DNA of 64,000 nt from Candidatus Gastranaerophilales bacterium (lineage in GTDB: Bacteria > Cyanobacteriota > Vampirovibrionia > Gastranaerophilales > Gastranaerophilaceae): assembly GCA_944325155.1 (NCBI GenBank), contig CALUYY010000003.1, positions 26,257 to 90,256 of the forward strand, in the 5' to 3' direction. The number at the start of each line of letters is the position of its first letter. Position 1 is the first letter of the stretch. The notes below the pieces were generated by a model that was given only the letters and a program-made list of their open reading frames with translations, did not search any database and was not told the origin of the DNA. This document shows, one piece after another, positions 1 through 8,351 of the stretch. The translations under genes and the position numbers were made by a program.

Positions 1-1053
1 TGCAACGGTGCCAAGCTCAGGGAAAAATGCAACGGTTAAGGGGTTTGAAACGTAGTTTTCAAGATCACCTTCAAGGGTTTCATTTTTTTCTATGGTGCCG
101 TTTTGTTCACCGACAACACAAACCGCATAGCCGCCGCCGAGCCTGATTTCATCATCGCTGCCGCCCGAGCTTCTCTGGTCGGTGTTAATTGAAACACCCT
201 GGTCGGAACCGCCTTCGGATTTATTGGAAAGAATGGTATCGCAAATTGTTGAAGCCATTTCCTGCGGAGAAATGTGGTTAACGGGGAATACATTCATCAT
301 AGGTTTAACATCAAGTTTTTCCAATATCTTGTTTGCAAGTGCTTCATCCTGATCGGTACCGAATATCATAAGTTCGTTTTTATTTGCATTAACCGCAACG
401 ATGGGCTCCGAGGCAACGCCCTGATATTTTCCGTTAAATACGTTTGCGTTTAAAAAGTCTGCAATATATTGAGCGTTAACATATTTAACGGGAAGCGTAA
501 TAAAGTTTTGTCTTGCATAACTTAATTCTTTTGCGCCGTCTTTTGAAGCAACGATAATGTTATTGTCCTGTTTAACATAAGTTAATTCGCACGCATCCAA
601 AACAAATTCAAGTGCGGTATTAATTGAAACATCTTTTAAATCAAGAGTTACATATCCTCTTGCGGAGTTATGAAAAATGATATTCAAATTCGCTTTATCG
701 GCAAACATTCTTAAAACCTGAATTACATCGGCATTTCTTAAAGAAAGGGAAACTTTTTTACCGTTTTTTGCAATCTGGATATTGCCCGTTAATCTTGTTG
801 ACGAAGGAACGCTTACTGCCTCGGGGCTTGAAGCGTCTATTATATATGTTTCATCAGCTGCATTCTGTTCAAAAGAATTATAATCATTGCCGTTATTATT
901 TTGTTCATCAACAACAGAAATACCGTTGGCATCAAGCGCCAGCTTATTATAATCTTGTTGACCGAACTCTGCCCATGCACACTGCGCAATCGATACCGCA
1001 AGCGCAACCGTCATTGCAACGTGTAATATACCTTTCTTTCTGTTTGTCTGCAT
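1..1053 (-). CDS. Type IV pilus / type II secretion secretin, N-terminal part (cut by window start)
   Basis: Secretins form the outer-membrane gate through which pili or secreted proteins pass. The protein starts at the ATG ending at 1053, preceded by AGGAG, and runs off the window. Residues 1-24 form a signal peptide ending in a CAWA-E junction. After a linker of about 45 residues comes an STN/N0-like domain (VSLSLRNADVIQVLRMFADK and onward), then an N1-type secretin repeat (LPVKYVNAQYIADFLNANVF). The region that follows is interrupted by a Ser/Gly/Asp-rich loop, as is common between secretin N-domains. The pore-forming C-terminal domain lies outside the window. The gene sits 24 bases after the PilP-like gene, so both are probably one operon. 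PilQ of a type IV pilus is the best reading, given pilT and pilin-like genes elsewhere in the window; GspD is the alternative. Confidence 0.8.
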   Translation of the reverse strand, partial: MQTNRKKGILHVAMTVALAVSIAQCAWAEFGQQDYNKLALDANGISVVDEQNNNGNDYNSFEQNAADETYIIDASSPEAVSVPSSTRLTGNIQIAKNGKKVSLSLRNADVIQVLRMFADKANLNIIFHNSARGYVTLDLKDVSINTALEFVLDACELTYVKQDNNIIVASKDGAKELSYARQNFITLPVKYVNAQYIADFLNANVFNGKYQGVASEPIVAVNANKNELMIFGTDQDEALANKILEKLDVKPMMNVFPVNHISPQEMASTICDTILSNKSEGGSDQGVSINTDQRSSGGSDDEIRLGGGYAVCVVGEQNGTIEKNETLEGDLENYVSNPLTVAFFPELGTVA

Positions 1054-1077
1054 TTTTATAAACTCCTGATTATAATC

Positions 1078-2604
1078 TTATTTAGTACTGATTTGAATAT
1101 CGTTTGCGGAAATATATTGTCTTGAATTTCCGTTTATATACATCTGTTTATCTTTGGGAATGCTCTCATTTGTTTTGAAAGCTTCTCCGACATATGCTTT
1201 ATATACATTTGCCCCGTTTTGAATGGAAACATAATCTCTTGTAATTTTAAGCACCGTATAATCGTCAATTCTGTCGCCCGCCTGAACAAAATAATCCATA
1301 TCTCCGAATTTTAAAATTGCGGAAGGATCTTCAGGGTCATACATAATCCCCGATACCATAATGCTCATTAATTTTCTTGCGGCAGCCGCCTCGGGCGAAT
1401 CAATCGAGCTGTCGGGAGGAACGGATAAATCCGCACCGAAACTTGCAAAACCGTTTTCATCAAACAAAGCGGAAGGCACAAACGGATTAATTCTGCCGCC
1501 TTGCTGAACATCAACCACTATTTTATTTTCTTTGTTTTCTTCTTCTTTTTTGATTTTTTCTTTGTTTGTTTTATCTTCCATTTTGGCTAAAAGTGCTTCG
1601 GTTTCCGCCTGAAGCTTATCTGCGTCGGGGTCTGCGGGTGTATTATTTTGCACCGCATTTTCATTATCCATATTATACGCAGGATTTTCCACTGTCTGAA
1701 GATTATCATTCTGAGCCGTTGTAACATTGGAACCCTTCAGCATTAAAAACGCACCCGCAAACGCAAGTACGGCAATAAGCCCCACTATTACGGCAATCAA
1801 AAGAACGGGAGAAGATTTTTTCTTTTCCTCTTCTTCAATGTATTCGCCGTCCGTATCATCTTGTTTGGGTTCTTCTTCGGCAGCAGCATGCACCCCTGCA
1901 ATTATACCGTTATTTTCAAGAGGCTCATCGTTATCGGTCAGAAGGTCTAAATCGCTTAATAAATCAATATCATCATTTTCTTCGGGCGATTTTTCTTCTT
2001 TTATATCAGATGAAGCGGATTTTATAATTTCGTCTTTATCTCCTTTGGCATCCAGAAGTTCAAGAAGCTCTTCATCCACGATATCCGATAAATCTTCTTT
2101 TTTTGTCGTATCGCCTTCATCATCGGGGATTGAATTTAAAATATCATCCATATCAATCTCATCGGAATTACCGGATTCTTTTTCAATTGATACGTCCTCC
2201 TTCATTGAAGATTCTATCCCCATATCATTGGGTTCAATGCTGTTTACGTAGTTTTCAGCGGCGGAGCTTAAATCAAAATCTTTATTTGCTTCTTCTTTTA
2301 GTGTTTTATTTGTATCATCCGATTTAACTTCAATTTCTTTTATATCTTCTTCAATAACATCATTTTTTTGCAAAATTGTATCATCATCGGATAATGACGA
2401 AATATCAAAATCGGCTATACTTGATGTTTCTTTCTTTTCTTTAACATCGGCTTTATCGTCATCGGGGTTTGATTTAATTAAATCCTCAAGACTGACATCA
2501 CCGTCAGAACTTAATAAATCATCCCAGGATATAGCATTTGAATCTTCATCTATTGAAAATTCTTCATTATTATCTTTTTCAAAATCTTTTTCATCAAATT
2601 GCAT
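1078..2604 (-). CDS. Acidic single-pass membrane protein with PilP/GspC-like C-terminal domain
   Basis: 508 residues. Residues 1 to about 260 are extremely acidic (Asp, Glu, Ser and Lys) and probably disordered in the cytoplasm. One membrane segment lies at about 266-291 (LLIAVIVGLIAVLAFAGAFL). A charged linker and an INPFVPSALF motif follow. The C-terminal region, about 385-500, reads like the PilP/GspC homology region: a small beta domain with MVSGIMYDPEDPSAILKFG, VQAGDRI and YVGEAF. PilP and GspC connect the inner-membrane machine to the secretin, and the secretin gene follows by 24 bases, which supports the reading. PilP is normally a small lipoprotein, so topology here is closer to GspC, with an unusual long acidic cytoplasmic arm. 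The family assignment is by pattern only. Confidence 0.6.
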   Translation of the reverse strand: MQFDEKDFEKDNNEEFSIDEDSNAISWDDLLSSDGDVSLEDLIKSNPDDDKADVKEKKETSSIADFDISSLSDDDTILQKNDVIEEDIKEIEVKSDDTNKTLKEEANKDFDLSSAAENYVNSIEPNDMGIESSMKEDVSIEKESGNSDEIDMDDILNSIPDDEGDTTKKEDLSDIVDEELLELLDAKGDKDEIIKSASSDIKEEKSPEENDDIDLLSDLDLLTDNDEPLENNGIIAGVHAAAEEEPKQDDTDGEYIEEEEKKKSSPVLLIAVIVGLIAVLAFAGAFLMLKGSNVTTAQNDNLQTVENPAYNMDNENAVQNNTPADPDADKLQAETEALLAKMEDKTNKEKIKKEEENKENKIVVDVQQGGRINPFVPSALFDENGFASFGADLSVPPDSSIDSPEAAAARKLMSIMVSGIMYDPEDPSAILKFGDMDYFVQAGDRIDDYTVLKITRDYVSIQNGANVYKAYVGEAFKTNESIPKDKQMYINGNSRQYISANDIQISTK

Positions 2605-2748
2605 TGTGATTTTCTTTCAATACCTATTGCCGTATGGATATTTTTTTACACAAAACAGATAATTTATAATAACAGTATCTTATAATTTATCCTATTTTTC
2701 ATCACTAAATGCAAAAATCAACCAAATATATTAGCCGTTATGCGGGCA

Positions 2749-4029
2749 TCAGTCATACTCGCCTGTATAGACCATCTCTAAATGCGAAACATAAATTGTA
2801 TCGCCTTCATTTAACCCCATTTTTTTTAATTCAACAAAAACTCCCATTGAATCAAGTATATTTGTCAATCTCCGCACTTGCTGGGTATTTTTTATATCAA
2901 CTACGCTGACCAGCCTTCTTATTTTACCACCATCGACGGAATATGTGTTTTTGTTAAGTTTAACAACCTCAAATTCGCTGTCGTCGTTATCGTCAAAACC
3001 CGTATCCTCCGTAATATTCAGCTCAAATTTAACGGGCGGAATTTCATCGATTTTTTTGTAAACATAGTTTAATAATTCCTGCACCCCAAAGCCCGTTACG
3101 GTCGATACAACAAAGACATTTTTATTTAATTTAAGGAATTTTTCCCTTAATTCTTCGATTTTTTCTTTTTGCATAATATCTGCTTTATTGAGCATGACAA
3201 TCTGAAATCTTTCGCTTAATTCTTTTGAATATTTTTCAAGCTCAAGATTAATTTTTTTATAATTTAAAAGAGGGTCAACTTCATTCATATCAACAACATG
3301 GATAAAAAATCTGCACCTTTCGACATGCCTTAAAAATTCATACCCGAGCCCCACTCCCTGATGAGCGCCTTCAATTAACCCCGGAATATCGGCAACGGTA
3401 AAATTGTTTCCGTCGGGGTTTTTAACGACGCCCAAATTAGGCACGAGCGTTGTAAAAGGATAGTCGGCAATTTTTGGTCTTGCCGATGAAATTCTTGATA
3501 TAAAACTTGATTTTCCGGCATTAGGCATACCGAGAAGCCCGATATCGGCTATCAGTTTTAATTCAAGCTCTAATTCCCTTTCAACATTTGCTTCACCGGG
3601 TTCCGAAAATTGCGGGGCTCTTTTTTGCGGAGTTGCAAATTTTGCGTTTCCTCTTCCGCCCCTGCCGCCTTTTGCAATTAAAACGGTTTTTTCATTTTCA
3701 TCCATATCGGCAATAATATTATTTGTTTTTAAATCTCTTATGATTGTTCCGGTCGGAACTTTTATATAAATATCTTTTCCGTCTTTGCCGTACTGGTTTT
3801 TGTTTCTGCCGTTCTCGCCGTCGGGCGCCGAATAAATTGATTTATAGGTAAAATCCAATAATGTTGTCATATTATCATCGGCAACAAAATAAACGCTTCC
3901 GCCGTCGCCCCCGTCGCCCCCCATCGGGCCGCCTTTATCGACAAATTTTTCTCTTCTCCATGCAACGGCGCCGTTTCCGCCTTTTCCGGATTCGACTTTT
4001 ATTTTTACTTTATCTATAAATTGCGCCAA
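2749..4029 (-). CDS. obgE: GTPase ObgE/CgtA, ribosome assembly
   Basis: Large-subunit assembly GTPase that also links to stress signalling. The 426 residues comprise the glycine-rich Obg fold (1-158, including GGPMGGDGGDGG and GGRGGRGNAKF), a G domain with Walker A GMPNAGKS at 167-174, DIPGLIEGAHQG (switch II) and NKAD (G4), and an OCT C-terminal domain from about 345. Length and order are typical. The start is a TTG (4027-4029 on the complement) preceded by AAGGTG. It is divergent from the umuD-like gene. It is not next to rplU/rpmA, where obg is often found. Confidence 0.95.
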   Translation of the reverse strand: MAQFIDKVKIKVESGKGGNGAVAWRREKFVDKGGPMGGDGGDGGSVYFVADDNMTTLLDFTYKSIYSAPDGENGRNKNQYGKDGKDIYIKVPTGTIIRDLKTNNIIADMDENEKTVLIAKGGRGGRGNAKFATPQKRAPQFSEPGEANVERELELELKLIADIGLLGMPNAGKSSFISRISSARPKIADYPFTTLVPNLGVVKNPDGNNFTVADIPGLIEGAHQGVGLGYEFLRHVERCRFFIHVVDMNEVDPLLNYKKINLELEKYSKELSERFQIVMLNKADIMQKEKIEELREKFLKLNKNVFVVSTVTGFGVQELLNYVYKKIDEIPPVKFELNITEDTGFDDNDDSEFEVVKLNKNTYSVDGGKIRRLVSVVDIKNTQQVRRLTNILDSMGVFVELKKMGLNEGDTIYVSHLEMVYTGEYD

Positions 4030-4121
4030 AATACACCTTAAATTAAGCTTATATTCACCTATACAAGTTTACCATAAAATTTTTAATCAAAGCTTTTTAT
4101 TTGCTTTTTGGGAGCAATTGA

Positions 4122-4565
4122 TTGAAAATACAAATTATGAGAAAACTCCTTTTGAAAAACATAAAAAAATATAAAAATTTACATAAAGGCGCCCCTCTTT
4201 TTTCAACTTCAATAAGAGCGGGGTTTCAAAATTTAATTGAAGATGACATTGAAAAAAGAATTTCTCTTGACAGAGAATTTGAAATTCAAAGCCCTTCAAC
4301 TTTTGTTTTTCATATATCCGGCGATTCAATGGTAAATCTCGGCATTTACGAAGGAGACCTGGCCGTTGTCAAAAAAACAACCGATATTAATGATAAAGAT
4401 ATAGTAATTGCAAACATTGACGGCACATATACAATTAAAATATACAGAATAAAAAACGATAAAATCTGGCTTGAGGCGGCAAATCCCGATTATAAAAACA
4501 TATATCCGAAATTTAAACTGGATATCTTCGGAAAAGTAACCGGAATAACAAGAAAAATAAAATAA
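4122..4565 (+). CDS. umuD: UmuD-like self-cleaving S24 peptidase
   Basis: Partner of a Y-family polymerase; in UmuD, RecA-stimulated self-cleavage activates translesion synthesis. The 147-residue protein has the Ser-Lys dyad at S69 (GDSM) and K106 (YTIK). Their spacing of 37 equals that of E. coli UmuD S60-K97. An Ala-Gly bond at 33-34 (IRAGFQN) sits where the cleavage site should be. There is no N-terminal helix-turn-helix, so it is not LexA. The start is taken as TTG at 4122, seven bases after GGGAG; an ATG at 4137 lacks a ribosome binding site. One base separates it from the umuC-like gene. No recognisable LexA box was seen upstream. Confidence 0.85.
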   Translation: MKIQIMRKLLLKNIKKYKNLHKGAPLFSTSIRAGFQNLIEDDIEKRISLDREFEIQSPSTFVFHISGDSMVNLGIYEGDLAVVKKTTDINDKDIVIANIDGTYTIKIYRIKNDKIWLEAANPDYKNIYPKFKLDIFGKVTGITRKIK

Positions 4566-4566
4566 T

Positions 4567-5751
4567 ATGACAAGAATTCTTTTGGTTGACTGTAACAATT
4601 TTTTTGTATCATGCGAAGAGCTTTTTAACCCGTCGCTAAAGGGAAAGGCGGTTTGCGTTTTAAGCAATAACGACGGCTGCATTGTCTCAAGGTCAAATAA
4701 AGCGAAAGATATGGGAATTCCCATGGGTATGCCTTATTTTATGGCAAAAAGAAAATTTAAAAATGTTGAATATATCTCGGGCAACATAAGCAAATATTCT
4801 GAAATTTCAAAAAGAATAATGCAAAAATTATCGGATTACACCCCATCTGTTGAAATTTATTCGATTGATGAAGCCTTTTTGGATATTGAAGGCACACAAA
4901 AGCTTCATAAAATGACCCCGGGGGAATTAGCGGATAAAATCAGAAAAGATATTAAAGAACAAATAGGAATAGAAGTTTCAATCGGAGTTTCCAAAACAAA
5001 AACTTTATCCAAAATCGCAAGCGAAATTGCAAAAAACAATACAAGAAAAAATATCTCATCAGAATATGAAGGGGTTTTTGAAATAAATGAAAATAACATT
5101 GATGAAATTTTATTTTCCATGCCTGTTGAAGAAATATGGGGTGTAGGGAAAAATCTGCATAAATTTTTCAGAAAGCATAATATAATAAGCGCAAAAGATT
5201 ATATAAATTCGGACGATGATTTCATTAAAAGAAATTTGGGGAAAAAAGGAGTTGAACTAAAAGAAGAATTAAAAGGAATAATAAAATATCCCGTATCACA
5301 AAACAACGAACCCCCCAAAAGCATTTCAAAAAGCGCATCATTCAGGGAATTTACAACCGATGAAGATTTTATAAAAAATTCTCTTAATTATCATCTGCAC
5401 AGAATCTGTATAAAATTAAGAAAATATAACCTCGGCGCCTGTTCAATGTCTGTAATGCTGAGAACAAAAGATTTTAGGGTCATAAAAGAAAAGATTTCCT
5501 TTAAAACGCCTAAAATAAGTGAATTTGAATTGTATAAAACAATGCATGAATTGTTTGAAAAAATTTATGATAAAAATATTATCTACCGCTCATCGGGCGT
5601 TTGCGTTTACAATCTTTCTTCAATTGATGATGTTCAGCTTATGCTTTTTGAAAGCGAAACAACAAAAAAGAAAAGAAAATTATCTGACGCCTGGGATAAA
5701 ATAGAACGAAAATTCGGATACGGAATTTTAAATATCGGAATGAAAAAATAA
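4567..5751 (+). CDS. umuC: UmuC-type Y-family DNA polymerase
   Basis: Error-prone translesion polymerase, catalytic subunit of a Pol V-like enzyme. The 394 residues carry the metal-binding D8 (LLVDCNNFFVSCEELF) and the SIDEAFLD motif with D101/E102. An IGVSKTKTLSKIAS segment, helix-hairpin-helix and little-finger regions follow, as does the UmuC-type C-terminal domain (SDAWDKIERKFGYGILN). It starts one base after the umuD-like stop, so translation is probably coupled. Slightly shorter than E. coli UmuC (about 420). Confidence 0.92.
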   Translation: MTRILLVDCNNFFVSCEELFNPSLKGKAVCVLSNNDGCIVSRSNKAKDMGIPMGMPYFMAKRKFKNVEYISGNISKYSEISKRIMQKLSDYTPSVEIYSIDEAFLDIEGTQKLHKMTPGELADKIRKDIKEQIGIEVSIGVSKTKTLSKIASEIAKNNTRKNISSEYEGVFEINENNIDEILFSMPVEEIWGVGKNLHKFFRKHNIISAKDYINSDDDFIKRNLGKKGVELKEELKGIIKYPVSQNNEPPKSISKSASFREFTTDEDFIKNSLNYHLHRICIKLRKYNLGACSMSVMLRTKDFRVIKEKISFKTPKISEFELYKTMHELFEKIYDKNIIYRSSGVCVYNLSSIDDVQLMLFESETTKKKRKLSDAWDKIERKFGYGILNIGMKK

Positions 5752-5755
5752 ATTT

Positions 5756-6430
5756 TTATTTTGCCGCCTGTTTTATTTGTTTTGATTTTTTGGGCTCATT
5801 TTTCATTGCAATCCAAAATATATATTTAACGGGTCTTGCAATTAAAACGGCAATAAAAGAAAAAATAATATCGTATATAATCTGCGACATTGTTAATTTA
5901 AAATTAAGACTGTATGTTGAAAAATTAAAAAGGCTCAAAATAAAAGAATAAAAAATTCCGCAGATATGAATTGATAAAACTCCGATTATAGAGGCATAAA
6001 GCATATTTTTAATATCATATCTGTGATATAAAATTCTTCCCGCAAAAAGAACGGCGGCAAAAAAACCTAATATATATCCGAAAAAATAACTTTTAACATA
6101 TTCTATTCCGCCGCCAAGCGCAAAAACCGGCCAGATAAAAAAACCCGTTATTAAATAAAACAAAATAACAACCGTCCCCCATCTGACGCCTAAAATTGCG
6201 GCGATAAAGATGACGGCGGGAACCTGCGGAATAAATTCAAATTTTTTTATGATTAAATGAAATCCGCCAGAAAATTCGGGAAAATAATGTGCAATATCAA
6301 GCTTTGTAAAAGTTGCAACAATTAATAATACGGTGCAAAAAGCAACAACCGCAAGCGTTCCCAAAGTAAACGGGGTTTTTTCGCCTTTATATATAAATTC
6401 TCTGTATTCGCCTATCAGCCTTTTATTCAT
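5756..6430 (-). CDS. bioY: BioY-family biotin ECF transporter S component
   Basis: Predicted substrate-binding membrane subunit of an energy-coupling-factor biotin transporter. The 224-residue protein has about six hydrophobic segments. Its diagnostic stretch is FIPQVPAVIFIAAILGVRWG, followed by a ...LFYLITGFFIWPVFALGGG... stretch, matching the BioY pattern (PQVP, YL.G..G.PVF). The N-terminus is longer than usual by a cytoplasmic leader. No EcfA/EcfT gene is adjacent, as is common for S components that share an energising module. It overlaps the 3' end of rimI by 8 bases and is probably co-transcribed with it. The role is by family resemblance. Confidence 0.75.
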   Translation of the reverse strand: MNKRLIGEYREFIYKGEKTPFTLGTLAVVAFCTVLLIVATFTKLDIAHYFPEFSGGFHLIIKKFEFIPQVPAVIFIAAILGVRWGTVVILFYLITGFFIWPVFALGGGIEYVKSYFFGYILGFFAAVLFAGRILYHRYDIKNMLYASIIGVLSIHICGIFYSFILSLFNFSTYSLNFKLTMSQIIYDIIFSFIAVLIARPVKYIFWIAMKNEPKKSKQIKQAAK

Positions 6431-6947
6431 TTATTCCAATTTTCCCGGATAAAAATTGTTTATTTTTTTCATAAATTTCTTTATATTTGTCTGAAAAAAT
6501 ATTCTCGGTCCACATTATAATGGCATCTTCTCCGTTATCCTGATAATATTTTTTTCTTAAACCCAAAGACTTAAACCCGAAACCTTCATAAACTTTCAAT
6601 GCTCTTTCATTTGATTTTCTGACTTCTAAAGTAACGTATTTAATTTTGTCTTTATAACACATATCAAGAGAAGAAAGGATTAAAAGATGGGCAATTCCTC
6701 TTCCCTGAAAATTAGGATGCACCGCAAGGTTTGTAACGTGCGCTTCGTCAAATATGCGCCAGACACCCATATACCCGACACATTTATTATTTTCGCCGAC
6801 CGCCGTTATATACCTTGCGCATTGATTATTTAATTCCGAAGCAAAAGACTCCCTGCTCCAGTGGTGTTTTCCGTAGCACAACGCCTCGATTTCCATAATG
6901 TCATCGAGATGAGAAAGAGCCATATTTTCAACAGAATAGTTATTCAT
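6423..6947 (-). CDS. rimI: Ribosomal-protein-alanine N-acetyltransferase RimI
   Basis: GNAT acetyltransferase that modifies the N-terminus of ribosomal protein S18 in E. coli. The 174 residues show the GNAT core: VTNLAVHPNFQGRGIAHLLI carries the acetyl-CoA-binding Q/RxxGxG/A loop, and VTLEVRKSNERALKVYEGFG is the typical RimI C-terminal signature. No Shine-Dalgarno sequence precedes the ATG at 6947. A TAATAT box ends 8 bases before the start (6956-6961), so the mRNA may be leaderless. The last bases overlap bioY. Confidence 0.88.
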   Translation of the reverse strand: MNNYSVENMALSHLDDIMEIEALCYGKHHWSRESFASELNNQCARYITAVGENNKCVGYMGVWRIFDEAHVTNLAVHPNFQGRGIAHLLILSSLDMCYKDKIKYVTLEVRKSNERALKVYEGFGFKSLGLRKKYYQDNGEDAIIMWTENIFSDKYKEIYEKNKQFLSGKIGINE

Positions 6948-6955
6948 TTATGAAA

Positions 6956-6961
6956 ATATTA
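6956..6961 (-). promoter_or_regulatory. Candidate -10 box for rimI, leaderless arrangement
   Basis: TAATAT on the minus strand, 8 bases before the rimI ATG. No good -35 hexamer and no Shine-Dalgarno sequence were seen. The predicted transcription start falls within about two bases of the ATG. Confidence 0.35.
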
Positions 6962-6986
6962 CCATAAAAAACGATATTTAATCTTT

Positions 6987-7439
6987 TTAATTTTGAGCGC
7001 TGATATAAAACGGCGTATGTTCAACGGATAAATTTTTACCGTCCAAAATGCCTCTGTTTAACTGGGAATATGAAGCATTTTTTGAATCAAAACATTTTTT
7101 CAAAAAGTCATACGCAACTTTAGGATCGCATTTATCACCGCATGTAAAAAGATCAACAGCCGCATAGCCAAGCTCCGGCCAGGTATGAATTGCAAGGTGG
7201 CTTTCGGATATTATAATGACGCCTGAAACTCCGTACGGATTAAACATGTGGAAACATTTTTCTACAATTGTTGCACCACATTCCAAAGCGGCATCTGTCA
7301 TAAATTTTTCTATAAGTTTGGGGTTATTTAAAATATTGGGGTCGCATTCAAAAAATTCAGCCAATACATGTCTTCCGAGATATTGCTGCGGCTTTGTTTC
7401 CGCTTCGCTTTTAAAACCTAAAGGTGTCATTATCGCCAA
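6987..7439 (-). CDS. speD: S-adenosylmethionine decarboxylase proenzyme
   Basis: Makes decarboxylated AdoMet, the aminopropyl donor for spermidine. This is the short prokaryotic (Thermotoga/Bacillus-type) class. Self-cleavage is predicted between E79 and S80 (ISESHLAIHTWPE), converting S80 to the pyruvoyl cofactor; H85 and C100 occupy the catalytic positions (spacing +5 and +20 from the serine, as in the class). The start is taken as TTG at 7439, eight bases after AGGAGG at 7448-7453. An ATG inside the spacer is out of frame and hits a stop after four codons. No spermidine synthase gene is in the window. A strong promoter and a palindrome lie upstream. Confidence 0.93.
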   Translation of the reverse strand: MAIMTPLGFKSEAETKPQQYLGRHVLAEFFECDPNILNNPKLIEKFMTDAALECGATIVEKCFHMFNPYGVSGVIIISESHLAIHTWPELGYAAVDLFTCGDKCDPKVAYDFLKKCFDSKNASYSQLNRGILDGKNLSVEHTPFYISAQN

Positions 7440-7482
7440 TTCATATTCCTCCTAAAAAGTTTATGTGATAGTACATTTTCCC

Positions 7483-7497
7483 GTCAAAAATTTTGAC
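7483..7497. promoter_or_regulatory. 15-bp perfect palindrome at the speD transcription start
   Basis: GTCAAAA-A-TTTTGAC. It lies immediately downstream of the speD -10 box (about +1 to +15), a typical repressor-operator position. It could also form a short hairpin in the leader. The regulator is unknown. Confidence 0.4.
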
Positions 7498-7504
7498 ATT
7501 TTAC

Positions 7505-7533
7505 ACTATATGCAAAAAACAAAAACATGTCAA
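7505..7533 (-). promoter_or_regulatory. Sigma-70-type promoter of speD
   Basis: Minus strand: TTGACA (7528-7533), a 17-base spacer, then TATAGT (7505-7510). Consensus -35 and 5/6 -10. It gives a leader of about 60 bases before the TTG start. Confidence 0.75.
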
Positions 7534-7602
7534 AATTTTATAAAGGATTTATTAATTTTAACATTATTTAACAAAATTTTAATAATACCATTATGCTATT
7601 TT

Positions 7603-7610
7603 GTTATAAA
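7603..7610 (+). promoter_or_regulatory. Extended -10 element before the response regulator
   Basis: TG-T-TATAAA, with the hexamer at 7605-7610, nine bases before the ATG at 7620. There is no -35 of quality and no Shine-Dalgarno sequence, so a leaderless mRNA is possible. Confidence 0.4.
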
Positions 7611-7619
7611 ATTTAGTTT

Positions 7620-8345
7620 ATGATAAAGATTTTAGCAATAGATGACGAGCCTTCAATTTTGGAGCTTATAAAAGTTAACCTTGAATTAATGGGCTATACC
7701 TGTATTATATCAACCGACCCTGTCAGGGGGTTTGCAATATTAAAACAGGAAGATATCTCGCTTGTTATTTTGGATGTTATGATGCCTGAAGTTGACGGAT
7801 ATTCGCTCGCAATGAAAATAAGACAAAATAAAGACACAAAAGACATCCCGATTATAATGCTCACGGCATTAAACAGGCTTGATGACAAATTAAAAGGCTT
7901 TAATTCGGGTGTCGATGATTATTTAACAAAACCTTTTGAAATTGAAGAATTAAAAGCAAGAGTTCTTGCACTTTTAAACAGGGCAAAAAAAATCCCCGAA
8001 TCAACAAGAGTAAAAGAACTTCTGCAGGCCGGCGACATTACTTTAATCCCCGAAAGCTATACGGTAAAAATTCTTGATAAAACAACAAAATTAACCCCGA
8101 TAGAATTTGAAATTTTAAGCGTTTTAATGCAGCATCATTCAAATATGGTTTCATCCAAAACTCTTTTAAAAGAAGTATGGGGATATTCGGATAATGAAGA
8201 TGTTGATACTATCAGGGTGCATATAAGACACTTAAGAGCAAAAGTCGATAAAATTTCTACTCATAAAAATAAATACATCGAAACAATATACGGCGGCGGA
8301 TACAGATTAATGCCGTTTGGCATTAATGTTAAAACAAAAAAATAG
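7620..8345 (+). CDS. OmpR/PhoB-family response regulator
   Basis: Two-component transcription regulator. The receiver domain (1-120) has acidic residues DDE at 8-10, the phospho-acceptor D52 (VILDVMMPEVDG) and K104 (YLTKPFE). A winged helix-turn-helix DNA-binding domain occupies about 140-235 (LTPIEFEILSVLMQH, VDTIRVHIRHLRAKVD, IETIYGGGYRL). No histidine kinase gene is adjacent, so it is an orphan here. It lies 6 bases before ctpA and is probably co-transcribed. It resembles the PhoB/RpaB type in general layout, but targets cannot be read from the sequence. Confidence 0.9.
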   Translation: MIKILAIDDEPSILELIKVNLELMGYTCIISTDPVRGFAILKQEDISLVILDVMMPEVDGYSLAMKIRQNKDTKDIPIIMLTALNRLDDKLKGFNSGVDDYLTKPFEIEELKARVLALLNRAKKIPESTRVKELLQAGDITLIPESYTVKILDKTTKLTPIEFEILSVLMQHHSNMVSSKTLLKEVWGYSDNEDVDTIRVHIRHLRAKVDKISTHKNKYIETIYGGGYRLMPFGINVKTKK

Positions 8346-8351
8346 AAAATT

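Noticed and set aside
1727..2327. Long open frames on the plus strand opposite the acidic PilP-like gene
   Set aside because: Their translation is Ser-rich mirror sequence of the Asp/Glu codons, with no ribosome site; they are shadows.
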